From positions 16,654,303 through 16,718,302 of the forward strand of contig JAAOOA010000002.1 in NCBI GenBank assembly GCA_012861695.1: DNA of 64,000 bases. Reading direction: 5' to 3'. Position numbers and translations under genes: made by a program. Shown in pieces: positions 12,441 through 25,540 of this stretch. Below the pieces are notes generated by a model, which was not told the origin of the DNA, did not search any database, and saw only the letters and a list, made by a program, of their open reading frames with translations. This DNA is from Trematomus loennbergii. Lineage: Eukaryota; Chordata; Actinopteri; Perciformes; Nototheniidae. How positions within the stretch are numbered: the stretch's first letter is position 1; every line of letters starts with the position of its first letter.

Positions 12441-15400
12441 TGGATACTGAGTTGCTCTAAAACATTTCCATCTGCTCTCTAAATCAAAACTTGCAACTTC
12501 CACTGATTCTCACAAAAATATTTGGAAATGTCTGCAAGTTTGCAATAAATGCGACAGAATATTATTCATTATAGATACTTGGGCCGTTTTAATAAAGCAG
12601 AAATTGAATGATAATTGTCAACTTCAGCAGATAATTATGGTACATACTTAAGGCATGCTCTTGTCAGCATTTGATGTTTGAAAATACAACACTTAAAACA
12701 TAAGCATAGGTCATATTTACCCATGAATTATATGTACACACAGGGACTAGGTTTGCAGATTTGTTTACAGTATACAATCGTCCCAATGCGAGATACTAAC
12801 TCAAAAACAAATAATTGAAACTATTTTTTTTACATTTTAGAAAACTGAGGAGGGTGAATCAATTTGAGTGTGAAGAACCTTTAATACGGCTTAAGGGTGA
12901 AGAGGTGAAGAAGAGTTTTCTTTCTGGCTTATCCCTCTCTCCCTCTGCCTACTGCTTGGTTAACCGACTGACCTGCTGTCAAAGGAGCCTTTGTGAGTGC
13001 GCTTTGGCGGAAGGCCAATCAGATCCTCCGGCTTGTCTGTCTCAGGGAGGAAAATGGCGCCCCTGGTATGCCATCAGTGGCAGAAATGTGCAGACAGTCT
13101 GACTGCTGAGGCAGGCTTGGCTTGCTGTGGCCCTTCCAAAAACTATGCCGGAGGAATTACCTGTTTGGCCCTTGGCCAGAGGGACTCGTTCTACAAGGGC
13201 TGGTGGTTATTTATCTGTTTATTCACTTAAACCTCATGCACACAGGCACTTTAAAAACAACATTGCAACTCCTTCACATCCACTTCCACAGGTTCTGACA
13301 ATATTCTCCTTTGAACTACACAGGTAGTTTCAAGGGGTTTGAGTTTGTAACAAACAGTTTTATGTCAAAAGGGTTCCTATTCCAAAGCAAAGCTGCATGA
13401 AAACAAGTACTGAATGACTGCTGGGTTAAATCAAATAACTTACTCTAACTTTTATTCACTACAGTGTAGAACAGTTCACTTTTATCTTTGTACAAACCCA
13501 TAAACATCCACATATTAATGTTGGATTAACCTTTTTTCGTGCCTGTATTTTGGCAACATTGCAATGACACTGCATTAAGTCATTGTTTTTTTTTAAATGA
13601 CCAACTAATTGACCAAATTAATTTGTTATGTACAATATATACAAAACAAACTGTACCATATACCTAAATGCATACTGTATATGCAAATGCATATTGGGCA
13701 AAGTTCATACAGTAGGATATCCTGAAACCAAAAAAAGGCTTTTACATTCTTTTTAGAGGTATAGTGTGTACATGTGAGACTGTGGGAACTCCCCCTTGAA
13801 TCAGACACTGAAACGACAAACACCACACAACAAGAATACAAGTTCTGACAAAGCCCTGGTTTACACTAAACAGAGATCACTACTTGCTCACTGCACAATC
13901 CCTGTTCATTTCCAGCGTGTAAAACCTGCCAGAGACGAATTCAACTGCTCAACAAAGTGCCACTTGTGACACATCATCCGAGGAAGCATGTGTTTAGGCT
14001 TCTGCTTCAGAAACAAACTTCTGACAGCGGGAGATGATGAAACAGAGCAGATCCAAAATTATTCTCGCACTCCTCAGAACCTGCTAAACCTGCTGCAGCC
14101 TGGAGCATGCCCCCCTCACCTTCCCCCAGAGAGAGAGACAGAAAGAAAGTGAGAAAGGGGACAGAGAAACTAGTTAAAAGAAAATAGAAAAGGATCGGAG
14201 GGTGATGTAGGAATGTTGGAATATTATTAAAGATTGTAAATGTGCACGGAGCAAACAAGAGGCCCTACAATCCTTTACCTAATGTAAGCAATACCGTTAG
14301 TATACAAGAAGTTCATCTCTCTTAAGATTACGATATACACACACTTGAACGTACACACACACACATTTCCTCAACCTCTGTTAAATACTGTACGAATTGT
14401 AAAGACACACTCAGCAGATCATAAACCTCCACATGTTTAGACCCAAACAGAAACACCATTCTTGGCTGTGCTCACGTGTGTGTGCGAGCTCATGGGGTGG
14501 GGTAAGGAGGATAGTCGAGACTTGCTCATTTCACACTGCGAGGTGAGCCAGGGAGCAGTAACAGAATCTAGCCATAAAATATGGTGGAAAAAGGGGGAGG
14601 GAGGATGACTGCAGCCCGTGGTGAAGTATGTGTCTATCTGCCACCTATTCCTCCCTCCAAGCCTTTTCTCACAGTTATCCATTATCATAACCCCTGTCTC
14701 TGTGGGCATGACTGACACACAAGCCCCCTTTTTGCGTGGCGGCTCTCACCTCGACTGGCCTCCTGCTGACGTAAACTGAGCATGTGGGAATGTTATTTGA
14801 TGAAGAAAAAGCTGAAAAATGAATTACAGAATTCTGTTCGACCTCTTGTGCTCCACTGAATACATTTTGTGAGTTTTCTTCAACATTTCTTTGAATTATT
14901 CTCACGGCGTGATATAAAAAAAAATCATTATTTTGATCTTTAACGAACATCGTTATTGTCACTTTCAATCATTAGTCAACTTTCCTTGGTCAGCCGGTCA
15001 AAGGCAACTTGACAACTTGAAAGTAAAAAAAAAAAAACCTGCAACAAAATTAGACTCAAGCTGAAATGGCTCACATTTACTGAAAATGGCGTGTTAGTTA
15101 AAACCTGGCAGAACGGATCTCTTCATATTTCATCTTTAGAAGTCAGGGCCCTTTTGAATTTAACCCCTTCAGCTCGGCAGCACTATCAAAGTCTCAGGTT
15201 CTCCGGAGGGGTCCACACCTCAAACGTTGCCACTGTCAACAGGAATAACCCTTATCCCCATCTTCTCCTTCATTTGGGTTAAGTGCATCAGCTCTCAGAG
15301 CCCACGCAAGGAAAAGCAATTCAACGGAGGTGAAAAAAAAATGAAGAGAGAGAGGAAAGAGAGGTGGATTTGAAATGAGAGTTAGGAGAAAAAGTTTTTA

Positions 15401-15944
15401 ATAGCTGGACTGTGCTAAATGATATAAAATCCACATAACTAGGCAATTTCCCAACAACCCTTATTATTTAAAAGTTTTCAATATGCTTGTCTAAAGAGGG
15501 TGTATAATCAGATAGACCTGAGAGGCACTTATTTGTCAAGTGTTCCAGTGACTGTGCCATTGTGAATCTGAGCAGATTTCACGGGTTGTTCTATTCTTGT
15601 CTGCAGGCCACAGTGGTGTGTAAAATGAGAGGGAATGCAATGTTTTGGGAAATCTAATTTGAGACCTGTGTTTGTTTTCCTGGCCTTACTTTGCAACCAG
15701 GAGGCTGGCTCCAAAGCAGCACAACTCTTTTTTCCCCACTAGTTGCAAAACAACAATGTCCAACACCAACCAAAAACCTTAAATTCGATAGAGTGAAGGA
15801 CATTAAGCTGCTTTTCTCTTCTCCTGGGTCTCTCTCATTTACGCCAAATATGTAAGCAGACCGTTAATTGGGAGGTTATTCACCATGTCACAGGAACATA
15901 TGCACACTTCCATACATATATGCGTATTTAAAAAACACAAATAT

Positions 15945-16165
15945 TAACAGCCATCTTTGGCAGCTAATTGCAACGTGTTCCCTGTGGGAGGAGAGAGGGG
16001 TCCTCGGTCGATAATTAATCCTCGTTTGGAAAAGTAAATGACATTCATTAGCAGGGAATCGAGCCAAGTGCCATTATTTACATGGCAATAATCTGGAGCG
16101 TGCTGGTGGCGCTCTTTTAATGTTACAGAAATAACTCTGGGACAGGGGACGAGTACAGTTGCTTC
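15945..16165. promoter_or_regulatory. Candidate non-coding regulatory block with homeodomain cores
   Basis: Contains CAGCTAATTGC near 15961, ATAATTAATCC near 16011 (a TAATTA core overlapping a bicoid/Otx-type TAATCC), TGACATTCATTAGC near 16039, and ATTATTTACATGG near 16074. The density of developmental transcription-factor cores and the lack of low-complexity sequence resemble vertebrate conserved non-coding elements. This is inference from composition and motifs only. Confidence 0.3.
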
Positions 16166-17370
16166 CATCCCTTTTTTCTATGTCTCCGCACCCAGGAACA
16201 ATTAGGCATAGGCGAACAGATGGGGACGCCTCTGAGTGAGAAAGCTCCTCTGAACAAGTCTTCATCTCCTTCTTATCTCACACTCTCATTCACATGCACT
16301 CGGGGTACTCACATATACGCACACATTCTACACAAAGTAGAAAGTGTACACAAATACACAATTCCGGGCAGGCACACAAAAACACACTTTAGATATATAC
16401 TCAAACCAGCGAGCTTACCAAGTACGGATCATGCCGAGTAAACTTTTAACGTTAACTGTCAAAAGACGAGGCCTTTACAAGAGGCTAAACAAGAACATTG
16501 AAAATATGGACACATTGCAACACTGAGCTGTGACGGTAAAAACACAAATGATGGCCTTAGATATTCATAGCAAAGAACACTGGCTTTCACTGTTGATGAA
16601 AAGCAAAGCTTGGCATAGCAAATGTCAGCTCTTACGCATACATAATTGAAAGTTATAATTGAGAAAACTTACCAGTCAATAGATATTACATAGGTTCAGA
16701 GAAAGTGTGTGCTTTGTACACATTTCCATAACACAAAAGGTACATATATGTGTTAACACTGCTGAAACTGGTGTAATAGAAAATGTTACACAAAGGGTCA
16801 TTTGTTGCACAACCCTGAGGTTTCCCACAATGGTACTAGCCTCTGCACGATGTACTGCTAGGGATGTACACATGAATGGAAAGCGATGAATGTGAATGTG
16901 AAGCAAACCTATCCTCAATACCGTTCACAAAGGTTCAACAACTGTAAGCTTGTATAAATTACAATAAGGAAAGCAGTAATGTGAGAATGTATAGAAGAGA
17001 ACATAACAGTCAGCTGCTTAATCTTATAATCAAGGTTATATTATCAGCTGTATGATAATCTACATTTATTTGAGGATTTTTTCATCAATAGTGCAACTAA
17101 ATAACTATTCACATAGTATGTAAAACAACATAACTGAATAATTAGAAAGTGTATTTTAATATTCACCCCATTTGACAAAGAAATAACTAATGGGGATACA
17201 AATAAACAATACACAGTGTACTATTTTAATATAATCTAACCCAAAATGTGATGTATACACTGTTCACTGCAATGGGACATGTTTTAATGTAGTATGACAT
17301 GCACTGTGTGAACAAAGAGGAACTATTCTTTTCCCCCTATGTTTTGTATTCACCTGTAATTGTCTCTGTC

Positions 17371-17412
17371 ACTATAAAGCACTTTGAGAGACATGTCTTG
17401 TATAAAAGATAA
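17371..17412 (+). mobile_element. Possible L2-type LINE 3' tail, decayed
   Basis: TATAAAGCACTTTGAG followed by TGTATAAAAGATAAA resembles the conserved 3' end of L2-clade LINEs and their tailed SINEs (typically GTAAAGCACTTTGAG and GCTATATAAATAAA). It is shorter and more diverged than the copy at 45171-45232. Confidence 0.35.
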
Positions 17413-18189
17413 ATATGTGGGTATAATGTATTGGTGGACTTTATGGAAACTGTGAGTGTCATAAATCATTTTACAACACATCACCTAATCACTTTCAGGA
17501 TCATTATCCCAGTTGACCTGGATTCTGCCCGGTTTACCATTCTGTCCAACATCATGCAGCAGGTCAATGCCATGAAAACTAATACACCTGTTATTGTGTG
17601 ACCTGTTACCCGTCTTTGTCCAGCTAAGTACAATGATTAAGGTGTCAGTCCCTGGGGAACCATGATGAGACATAAATGAGCATTCACTTCATAGCCTCAC
17701 AGTTTCAGAAAGCCCTTAGCCTTCACGGACACAGTCAGGGGATAGTCCCTGCAACCTCTGGTCATGATGACAGGGAGTGTTCCATCAGGCAGTCTTTACC
17801 CATAAGATTAGGTAACATCATCTCGTGTTTGCTGACACTAAGGAAGCAGCCTCTTACCCCGTAGGGCCTCCTCCACCGCCATATGCTGTTACCTATGCCA
17901 AACAATGGACTCTGTCAAAGAGACAAACCCTAAATATCTCTGTATCACTCCTTCTCACTGCTTAATCTAAATCTTACCCTAAAGTAGTAAGATTCATGGA
18001 GAAAACTAAACAATGTGAGGTTATAAAAACGCCTAAACAAGGCCATGCTATTATGGAACTTTCTTTGCCCTTTCAGTAACTTCTGAATTCATTAATTCAC
18101 AATGATGTCCATTCTGTAACATAATGGTTGTCTCCAATTTGTGACCTAACTTGAAATTAAACCTACTTGCCCTCTTTCCTCCCTTGACG

Positions 18190-18625
18190 CTGACCAGATA
18201 CCGGGCTGTTATTTTAGCTATTGGGAGGACTGAGGCCTAGGGTGACCTTTTCTGAGCCGAAGGGAAACTTCCTAGAGAAATCCGATAAAATCCAGGGCAC
18301 GGGCCTCGCTAATTCGTCCATCCAGCTTGCTGCACTTCCACGACCTCTTTTCCTTCAGCCACCCCCCACCAACCCCCCAATCGATCTGCTTATCTCCCGA
18401 GATCAAAGGCTCGCACCGCCGTTGTACATTTAGCCTCGGCTGGTTCCTCCCACATCATGTCTAAATATTAATGATAATAAAGTCTCACACCCATCCCTGT
18501 GTCAGGCAATTACAGCCAACATTGATCCTCAGCTCTCTGCTCCAATTAGAACTCACCGCTCGTAATGCGTCCTAGCACATCAAAGGATAACAGCCATTGA
18601 TCCACTCCTGGATCTTAACGTTTAC
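18190..18625. promoter_or_regulatory. Candidate regulatory block with two TCF/LEF-like sites
   Basis: About 430 bp of higher-complexity DNA. ATCAAAG cores occur at 18402-18408 (within GAGATCAAAGGC) and 18579-18585 (within CACATCAAAGGA); both fit the TCF/LEF consensus on one strand. CAATTAGA (near 18543) and ATTAATGATAATAAAG lie between them. ATCAAAG is expected about eight times by chance in 64 kb on both strands, so the pair is suggestive at best. The downstream neighbour tcf7l2 encodes a TCF factor, which makes autoregulation worth testing. Confidence 0.25.
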
Positions 18626-19862
18626 CGTTAGAAGAGAGGGAGGGGGTGGTGGCATGGTGGGGGGAAGCAATATTCTGACTAGAGAAGAAGAGGGGAGAAA
18701 ATAAATCATTTCATCCACACAGTCAGGTAAAGGAAGTGCTGAAACTCAGAGGGTAAAGCATGGCAGAGGGTGCTCAATAATAACGGACATTTTGACAGTT
18801 CAGGACGCAACTAGCAATCCGGAAAGACTCCTTCATAACAGCATGGCCAAACTTACCCACTGAAAACTCTACTCTCTTTTATTTCAATCTAGACTTTTCG
18901 CTTAAACTGTTTGTGAAAAAAGTGATGATTTCACAGCTGAAGATCACGAAGTAGCAATTGAAGGGTCCATTTGTAATTTCAGCTCAGGGACAATTCATTT
19001 TAAAACTCTCAATGCCAGTCTTGTTATTATGCCTGTTTCTAAATATTGATGACTGAACCGCAACCAAACTTTATAAACAAGGAGAAAACAACTCTGGGAT
19101 CAATCCTATACAATAAAAGTCTCAGTGGGAGGCAAGAAAAGCTTCAGTCGAACAGGATTTATGATGTAACTCCCACATCTATGTCTTCAGGCCAACTAAC
19201 CTTTACAACTGACCTCACTGAACTTTCAAAGTTTGAGTAAATGGAAATATTTCAAATCGAAGTATAGCTTACATTTCATTCCACAGCAGAACACGCTCAG
19301 ACAGAGGAACAGAATAGACAACAGGGTAACATTTGACCCATTGAGTCAATAGACAGCGACATGTCACCATTAAACCAGGGACATTCCTTGCACAAATGAT
19401 GCTAAACAATCCCAGTGTTGACACCATTATTTGACAGGGCTTGTTGTTGTGCTCTTTCTCTGCTGGACTGATGCTCTGATAGTCCTGGCCTTGGGCTCGA
19501 CCTCACAGCCGCCTTTGTCACAGAGCTGGAGGGAGGCTTAACCATCACTCTGTGCTACAATGATACTCTTCATGGCACCATAATACACTGAAACTACTGT
19601 GCAACTGGAATGCAACCCAATGGTTTGTATACCTACAATTAATTGACTGACCATGGCTGGCCTTTTGGTAACAAAGCTGAAATATGTCGAGCAATGAGGT
19701 AGCAGTGAAAAAGAAATGAAAGACAAGCACAACATAACTACACCAATTAATTTAGAAATGACACTGTATATACTGGTATCAGTAAATCCTGCATTGCATA
19801 CTGTATGACAATTAATGCCCGGAAGGGAAAATGGACTCTTGTCTTTGAGTGTTGAGGTTCAT

Positions 19863-19910
19863 TTAAATGTATTTCTAGGTTCTATTTCATGTTAAATGTA
19901 TTTCTAGGTT
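19863..19910. repeat. Short direct duplication, period 29
   Basis: The 19-mer TTAAATGTATTTCTAGGTT occurs at 19863-19881 and again at 19892-19910, separated by 10 bases. Confidence 0.9.
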
Positions 19911-21384
19911 TATATTAATAAGTAGTACCAAATCCATAAATGGCTATTCTAAAAACAACAACAATGTTTTAATTGATAACTTTACACGTCATCACAAACC
20001 AAAAGTTCCATCACAAAATCAAATAGTTCAAAAGTGCTAAATGTCCACCAAGATATATATTTTATGCCATACCAAATGTATCTAAATGGTTTAAAAGTCT
20101 GTGAACTCGTAATACCTTAAGCCTTTTTCAGGATTTTTGTGTACGATATTTTTTCCGCTTCTCAACCCAATGTCCTCCGATTGTGGTATCCCTCACTATT
20201 ATACGCTTTGCTAACATGGTGCTTTGCTTCAACTCTGTACCTCGGCCTCTACCAAACGATGTAATTAAAGATTGGTTAAATGAAACCAGTGTTTAGAAAT
20301 GGTTTATGTCAAGTCTGTTCTGAAATGCTATACCACAGAGAAACTTTGAAATGGGAAGGGTGTGCATCGACGTCATGTTAAATAAGAGCGTCTTGGCCTG
20401 AAGAGTCCGGCCAAACAACTAACCAACAGTGTGTCTTTAGTGTGAGCCAGGTCAGAAGACGAAGGCTGTGTACAATTGTAAGGCAATGGTAACGGTAGGA
20501 AAACATTTGTTGTTGGCTTGGATATCGGGCTCCTCACATGTTAGTGATACTCAGTGATCCATTCAGGTCAGCTGAGGAGAACGAGGAGATTGGCGGGCTC
20601 CACAAACAGGCTGGGAAAGTGACACTAGGATGCTAGGCCAAGACATCAATGTCCTCACAACTTCCTTTAACACTGAAGCAATGTTAGCCCTGGCGCCATC
20701 AGAATATGGGTTGAGGTTTAAAGTTTAACGGTGGCTGACAGGATGTCCATGTGACCTAGAAAACGGTCAGAAAATAAACAAATATGCTCTAAATGTTGAG
20801 GGAACAGTTTTGAGGGCTTAACAAAATGGTTCAGAGAGAATTGGATATTTATGTAAGGGTTAACGCAGTAGTTACCTGGTTCAGATATGGGTCTAATAAT
20901 CTGTATTTTGTTCATTATTTTCTAACTAGGTAATTTGAAAGAGAATCTTGTTTTACTCATAACAATTGTTTTGCATATAGAATTACCAAAATAATTATCA
21001 CAAGACTTTTTTCATGACAATGTGCTTATTTTGATTATATCTATTTAGTTAGTGTTTAAAGACTGTGATTAGCTGTTTTTTCTGTTGCCAGTAGCATAGT
21101 ACCTAATCGTGAAAGTAACAATCGAAACAGGGAAGGGAATGTCTAGATAGGTCAGCATTTTTCATTTTCACATCCCTTTAAGAACTTTGGCAGATACAAT
21201 ATGGGCAACTGGACTTTTTTGACTGAGGAGGCAAAGTGTATGTATGCGTGTGTGAAAAAACTGGATTTGCGTTACATTGCACTGCAGGGGAAGAAATCAA
21301 AATATATTTGCAATATTTGTTTTCAGTGCTGTTCTGTGAGCAAGGTTGTTCAAGCTGAGACGAATCGCGATGGGATGTTGTTGA

Positions 21385-21830
21385 CCCTTGAGGTGCAAAC
21401 TAAGATCCCTGTCGCCACAGAGACGTGAAGACCGTGGTGTGAGCGAGGAAGTCTTCCCTCTAGTTGGCAGCAGTCCTGGCCTAGCACCCGAGTGCTCAGC
21501 CAACAGCTCCTCTCCTGTGTCAGACCCCCCCCCCCACTGCCCCCCTTCACCACCTCTTCCTCCACAGACGTTACGATGCCAGTCTGACTGGATGGAGCGG
21601 GCCAAACAAGACTCAGCCATCGGGCCAAAGGGGCAACGGAACTGCTGCCAGCTGGGCCAGCACTTCACGGCCGAGCACCACTCTCCAAACAAACAGTGCA
21701 TTGGGCCACAAGCCACGGGCAACATGGAACCTGTCATTACCAGCCGTGCATTGCTGGTTCACTCCCCAAAACCCAAGCCAGGCCAAGGGCTTGAACGTGT
21801 TGTGCACTTGACTCAAATTTCTCAGCCAGG
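21385..21830. promoter_or_regulatory. GC-rich block with overlapping antisense frames
   Basis: A GC-rich island in AT-leaning intron. A plus-strand frame of 158 codons (21388-21864) overlaps a minus-strand frame of 146 codons (21297-21737). Neither translation matches a family I recognise; the plus frame is Pro/Ser-rich through the C11 run (21525-21535). GC-rich DNA lacks stop codons on both strands, so the frames are probably by-products. The block may be a regulatory element or an unannotated exon, but I cannot show either. Confidence 0.25.
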
Positions 21831-24409
21831 GTATGCCATGAGAGAATTCCTTTTTTGGATATAAGCTAAATAATCAGCATATCAAGGTTTATTTGTCTTT
21901 TCACCTCTTTAAATAATGTTGATTATAATTGTCATCACTTTTAAAGCAAAAAGAAGAATAACTTTGAAGCTAAGACTGACACGTTTAAGACATACGAGTG
22001 AACAAGTAAGACAGCGCCTACCAAACAGTCCCTTAGCATTAACTGCATACCATCTAATTATACAACATCTAGAAAACTTCCTATGGTCCCTGTGCTAAAA
22101 ACGGACTCTATGGGCATTTGACCTCAATGGGGTTTTCTTCACTGATTAAGGTTCTACATGCTTTTGTGGCATAACTCTGCTTTGTCCTTACATTTTGGCT
22201 ACAAAAGATGATCGTTTAAGGCAGCTATCATGAAAGAAGTCTTTTCTACATCACTAAAAATATGAATCAGTGAGAGGAAGGAAAGTTACGATTTGATGTC
22301 CAACCATGCTTTCACTGGAAAGCACTAGTCAAACAAAGATATGGAGAGACATGTAGAAACAAATAAATGTGTCTAAAATTAATTTTGAGAAAAAGTGTTT
22401 GTGAGGAGTTTAGTGACACACAATGCGGCAACACATGGTACAAGTTCCAAAAACCCAAACCTTAATTGATCTTAGATGACAAATAATACTGTATGTACAC
22501 TGTTTTTTTACACTGTACTACGGTATCAGCCAGCAGGAATTAAATGCATTTAGTTTGAGGATGTGCTTAAGTGAGCATATGGATAACAAACAGCAGCTAC
22601 AAACATTTTCACAAAATCTAAGCTATTCAATTTAAAACTAAGGCCTTGGACTAAAAGCATTGAGGCAGACATTCAGTCTATACTCTGCTGCCTCGGCAGT
22701 TTAAAATGATGGCCTCTTTGTATGAACCTCAGTCACTTTCTAAAGGCTCAATGACCAAGATGAATTGGGTCAACAATACCCGAAAAAAGTTTGAGGTGAT
22801 TTACTTCTGTTGCAAAACTGATGTTATTGAACCTCTTACATTTCCAAAGCAAGAATCCATCAGTATTATTTATTATTTTCTGACAAAACACTGCAAAATA
22901 GCAATACAGATTAAAGGGTATTGTACTCATTTGGATGGATATTTGATATAATCATACAAAGCTTTAAAAGATGAGATGGACTTTTCATTATTAACACATT
23001 TAAATGAAAATTATTGAAGTTAAATATAATAACTAGATGACCCAAGAACAAAAGAGTAATTTGTTCCTTTGTTGTATGTATTTAGTCTAAAACGATTGAT
23101 TCTACACATTTTAATATTACAATATACAAATTCAAATAACATTGAGAATAATTATTTCTGTAAATTAAAATGTGTTTTAAGATTTTATTGGGCGTATCCA
23201 CACATACATATATATATATTTATAAAGCCCTGTTTTCAAAATTATTTTTATGACTGTTATGTTTTATACACATTGAATTTCCATCCACAGCAAGTACCAC
23301 CAAACTAAAGTAAGCAACCAGATGAGTAATGGGGTCTGTCCTTTTGCCTTAACTTTTTTTAAATATAAACACACTCAAGGTCAGGCTTTTAGCTTATAAA
23401 AGATACCAATATTGTTAAGTATTTTGACAAGAGCTGAATCCTGATGCCTACTGCTGTCTTGCCTTACACGCTTTTCCATTCCTTGAAAAGAAAAGTGGTC
23501 CACTTTATATATTGTTTTGCCCGTTGTGATAAAGGGGATCTTTTATGCCATCAACTACATGGCAACAATGTTCTGCCTTTGTTTCATTGCACCATCCTCG
23601 GGGTCCGTTAGAATGAGATACAGATATACACAGACGGATAAAAATGATTGATGGGTTAGAAGAAAATATTTAAAAAGAAAGCAAGTCAAATTCAGCATTT
23701 GTAAATATTTCAAGCTCTTGCACCCTGCCAAAGAGAGATCTAAGGGGCAACAACAATAACAGCAAAATCTATACTTAACCATCCGTCCTGATGCAAACAC
23801 AACTTAGACAGCTGACTTATTTTGTTGAGGCTGTTTTGAAAAAATATATTTCGGTTGGGTAAAAACACAGTAGCAATCTGACACCCATGTGACATGATTT
23901 CACATGAAGTTATCAGCTTAAATTATTTTTGAAAAAATATAGTAGGTTTTTCCTGTCCCCTGTTACTGTCACAATATGATATATCTGACTGAATGGACTG
24001 GTAAGAGAAAAATATGGTGAAATAAATAAATTATTGAGAGTGGACAGAAAGTGCAAGGAAGGTATGTACAGTGCAAGTGTTTGGGCAGAAGCCACTGTAT
24101 CCTGGCAAGCAATGGAGCCAGAGAGCAACTAATCATGGCACAGGGGTCCCATGTCCTGGCATGGCTCAAGATGGAATAGTGCCCGACATGCGCATATGGG
24201 TACAGAGTCTATTGCAAAGATATAGAAACAAAACAGCCATTTTTCTCCTTGACACAAATACTGGCATCCAGTGATGCGGTTGCATTCCACAATATTCCAG
24301 GCAGCTGTTGCATAGTATGCCCAGAAGTATGCACAATGGCTTGCTAGGAGGGAACAACAGTCAAATAAGAGACAATGTGATAGGTTCTAATTGCTTCAAA
24401 ATGTCCTGA

Positions 24410-24625
24410 AGAAGGCCCCCTATTATCTATTTAAATCGGCTGATAATGGGAGGCTAGGAGGAGGAGGAGATGGAGAAGGGGAGGAGGAGTAGGAGGGGGC
24501 GACCTAGGCAGAGGGAGAAAGCTATCCTCTGCGCTGCTGTCGCCTCATTATTTTCCGTCTTGACGGACGCCCGCGCTCAACCCCTGGATGAATGGCCCTG
24601 TGCTGAATAAGTTATCGCCAGACAC
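24410..24625. promoter_or_regulatory. Candidate non-coding regulatory block
   Basis: Contains TATTTAAATCGGCTGATAAT, a purine-rich GGAGGAGGAG segment, then CGCTGCTGTCGCC and GACGGACGCCCGCGC. The last is among the most CpG-containing stretches of the window. This is a candidate only. Confidence 0.22.
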
Positions 24626-25132
24626 ACAAAGGGAAGAGTGCCACAAACAACACAGCAGTACTGCAAAGCATGATATTTTTTTCCCCTCTCTTTCTCAGTC
24701 TTTCCTCCCCCTTTCAAACCTCCACCCCTACCCCTGCTTCCTCTAGACGAAAGGCAGGCCCTGCCACAGACTGAGATCTCACCTGTAATTTCTAAAGAAG
24801 CTCACAGTAGGTGGGGGAAAAACGTAACGGATATAATAAAATGAAAGGGAGGAAGGATGCAGGCATCTATGTTTTCTGAAAAGCTATATACCTGTACTCC
24901 TCCATTTTGTTTCATCTGTCCTTTTTTGTTTGTGCAGCTCCCCAGTGAAGACAGGGACCTCCTTTGGACAGCATCTGAAGATGTTGCAGAGGATGTCTTT
25001 TTGTTCTTCTTAAGACAAGGCCCACAGATTGATCAGTGAAAATAGTATTGTTTCATCTGATTTGTTTCCTTTTTCTGTTGTGTGGACTGCTAGGGCCTAG
25101 CATATCAAATCAAGATCACGTCTTTACAATGC

Positions 25133-25146
25133 TCCCACGAGGGGGT
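25133..25146 (+). promoter_or_regulatory. Weak CTCF-like motif
   Basis: CCCACGAGGGGGTG resembles the CTCF core (CCASYAGRKGGCRS) at about 11 of 14 positions. A match of this strength is common by chance. Confidence 0.15.
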
Positions 25147-25249
25147 GTGTGAGAGGCTTCCCCATAGTTCCTAAACGGGATTGTGGAAATGATGACTACA
25201 GGAAACAGTCCATCCCCAAAACAGGTGGTTATGGCTGCAGTTTGCTCTA

Positions 25250-25540
25250 CAGCCGCCACTCAGTCTGCCTTGCTGTCACTCAAAAGTAGCGGTGGAACTT
25301 TTGGACAGGAGAGCCTCTTTCCCCTCTGACCGGGAAATCAGAGGGTGCCGTGGCCCGACAGGCGCTCGACGGCAGATCAAACAGGGCGGGTACCCTTGGA
25401 GTGACACCTGGAGCCACTTCAAGGGATGAGAGCGCCACTGATCTCCAGTCATCTCGTCAGAACGACAGTCTGTCAGGGTTAAAGGAGGGGGGGAAAAAGA
25501 AGCTCTATCAACCAGGACGGTTTGAGCGAGGTTGAACGAA
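25250..25540. promoter_or_regulatory. Candidate non-coding regulatory block
   Basis: GC-richer, CpG-containing DNA, for example GACAGGCGCTCGACGG near 25359-25374. It lacks simple repeats and carries a 61-codon plus frame of no known family. This is a candidate only. Confidence 0.2.

Larger units (their letters stand above)
10341..17370. other. Intronic DNA, about 7 kb, no gene seen
   Basis: Mixed unique-looking DNA, with candidate regulatory blocks at 11990-12440 and 15945-16165 listed separately. A further higher-complexity stretch near 10375-10500 contains CTGCTAATCAGG. AT-rich DNA dominates 12440-12800, 13500-13700 and 16900-17340. The 79-residue plus frame at 11630-11869 and the others here match no family I know. 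Confidence 0.55.

Noticed and set aside
24937..25039. Plus-strand terminal-exon-like stretch after TTTTTTGTTTGTGCAG
   Set aside because: The peptide matches no known protein and no partner exon or polyadenylation signal was identified; acceptor-like sequences are common in intron DNA.
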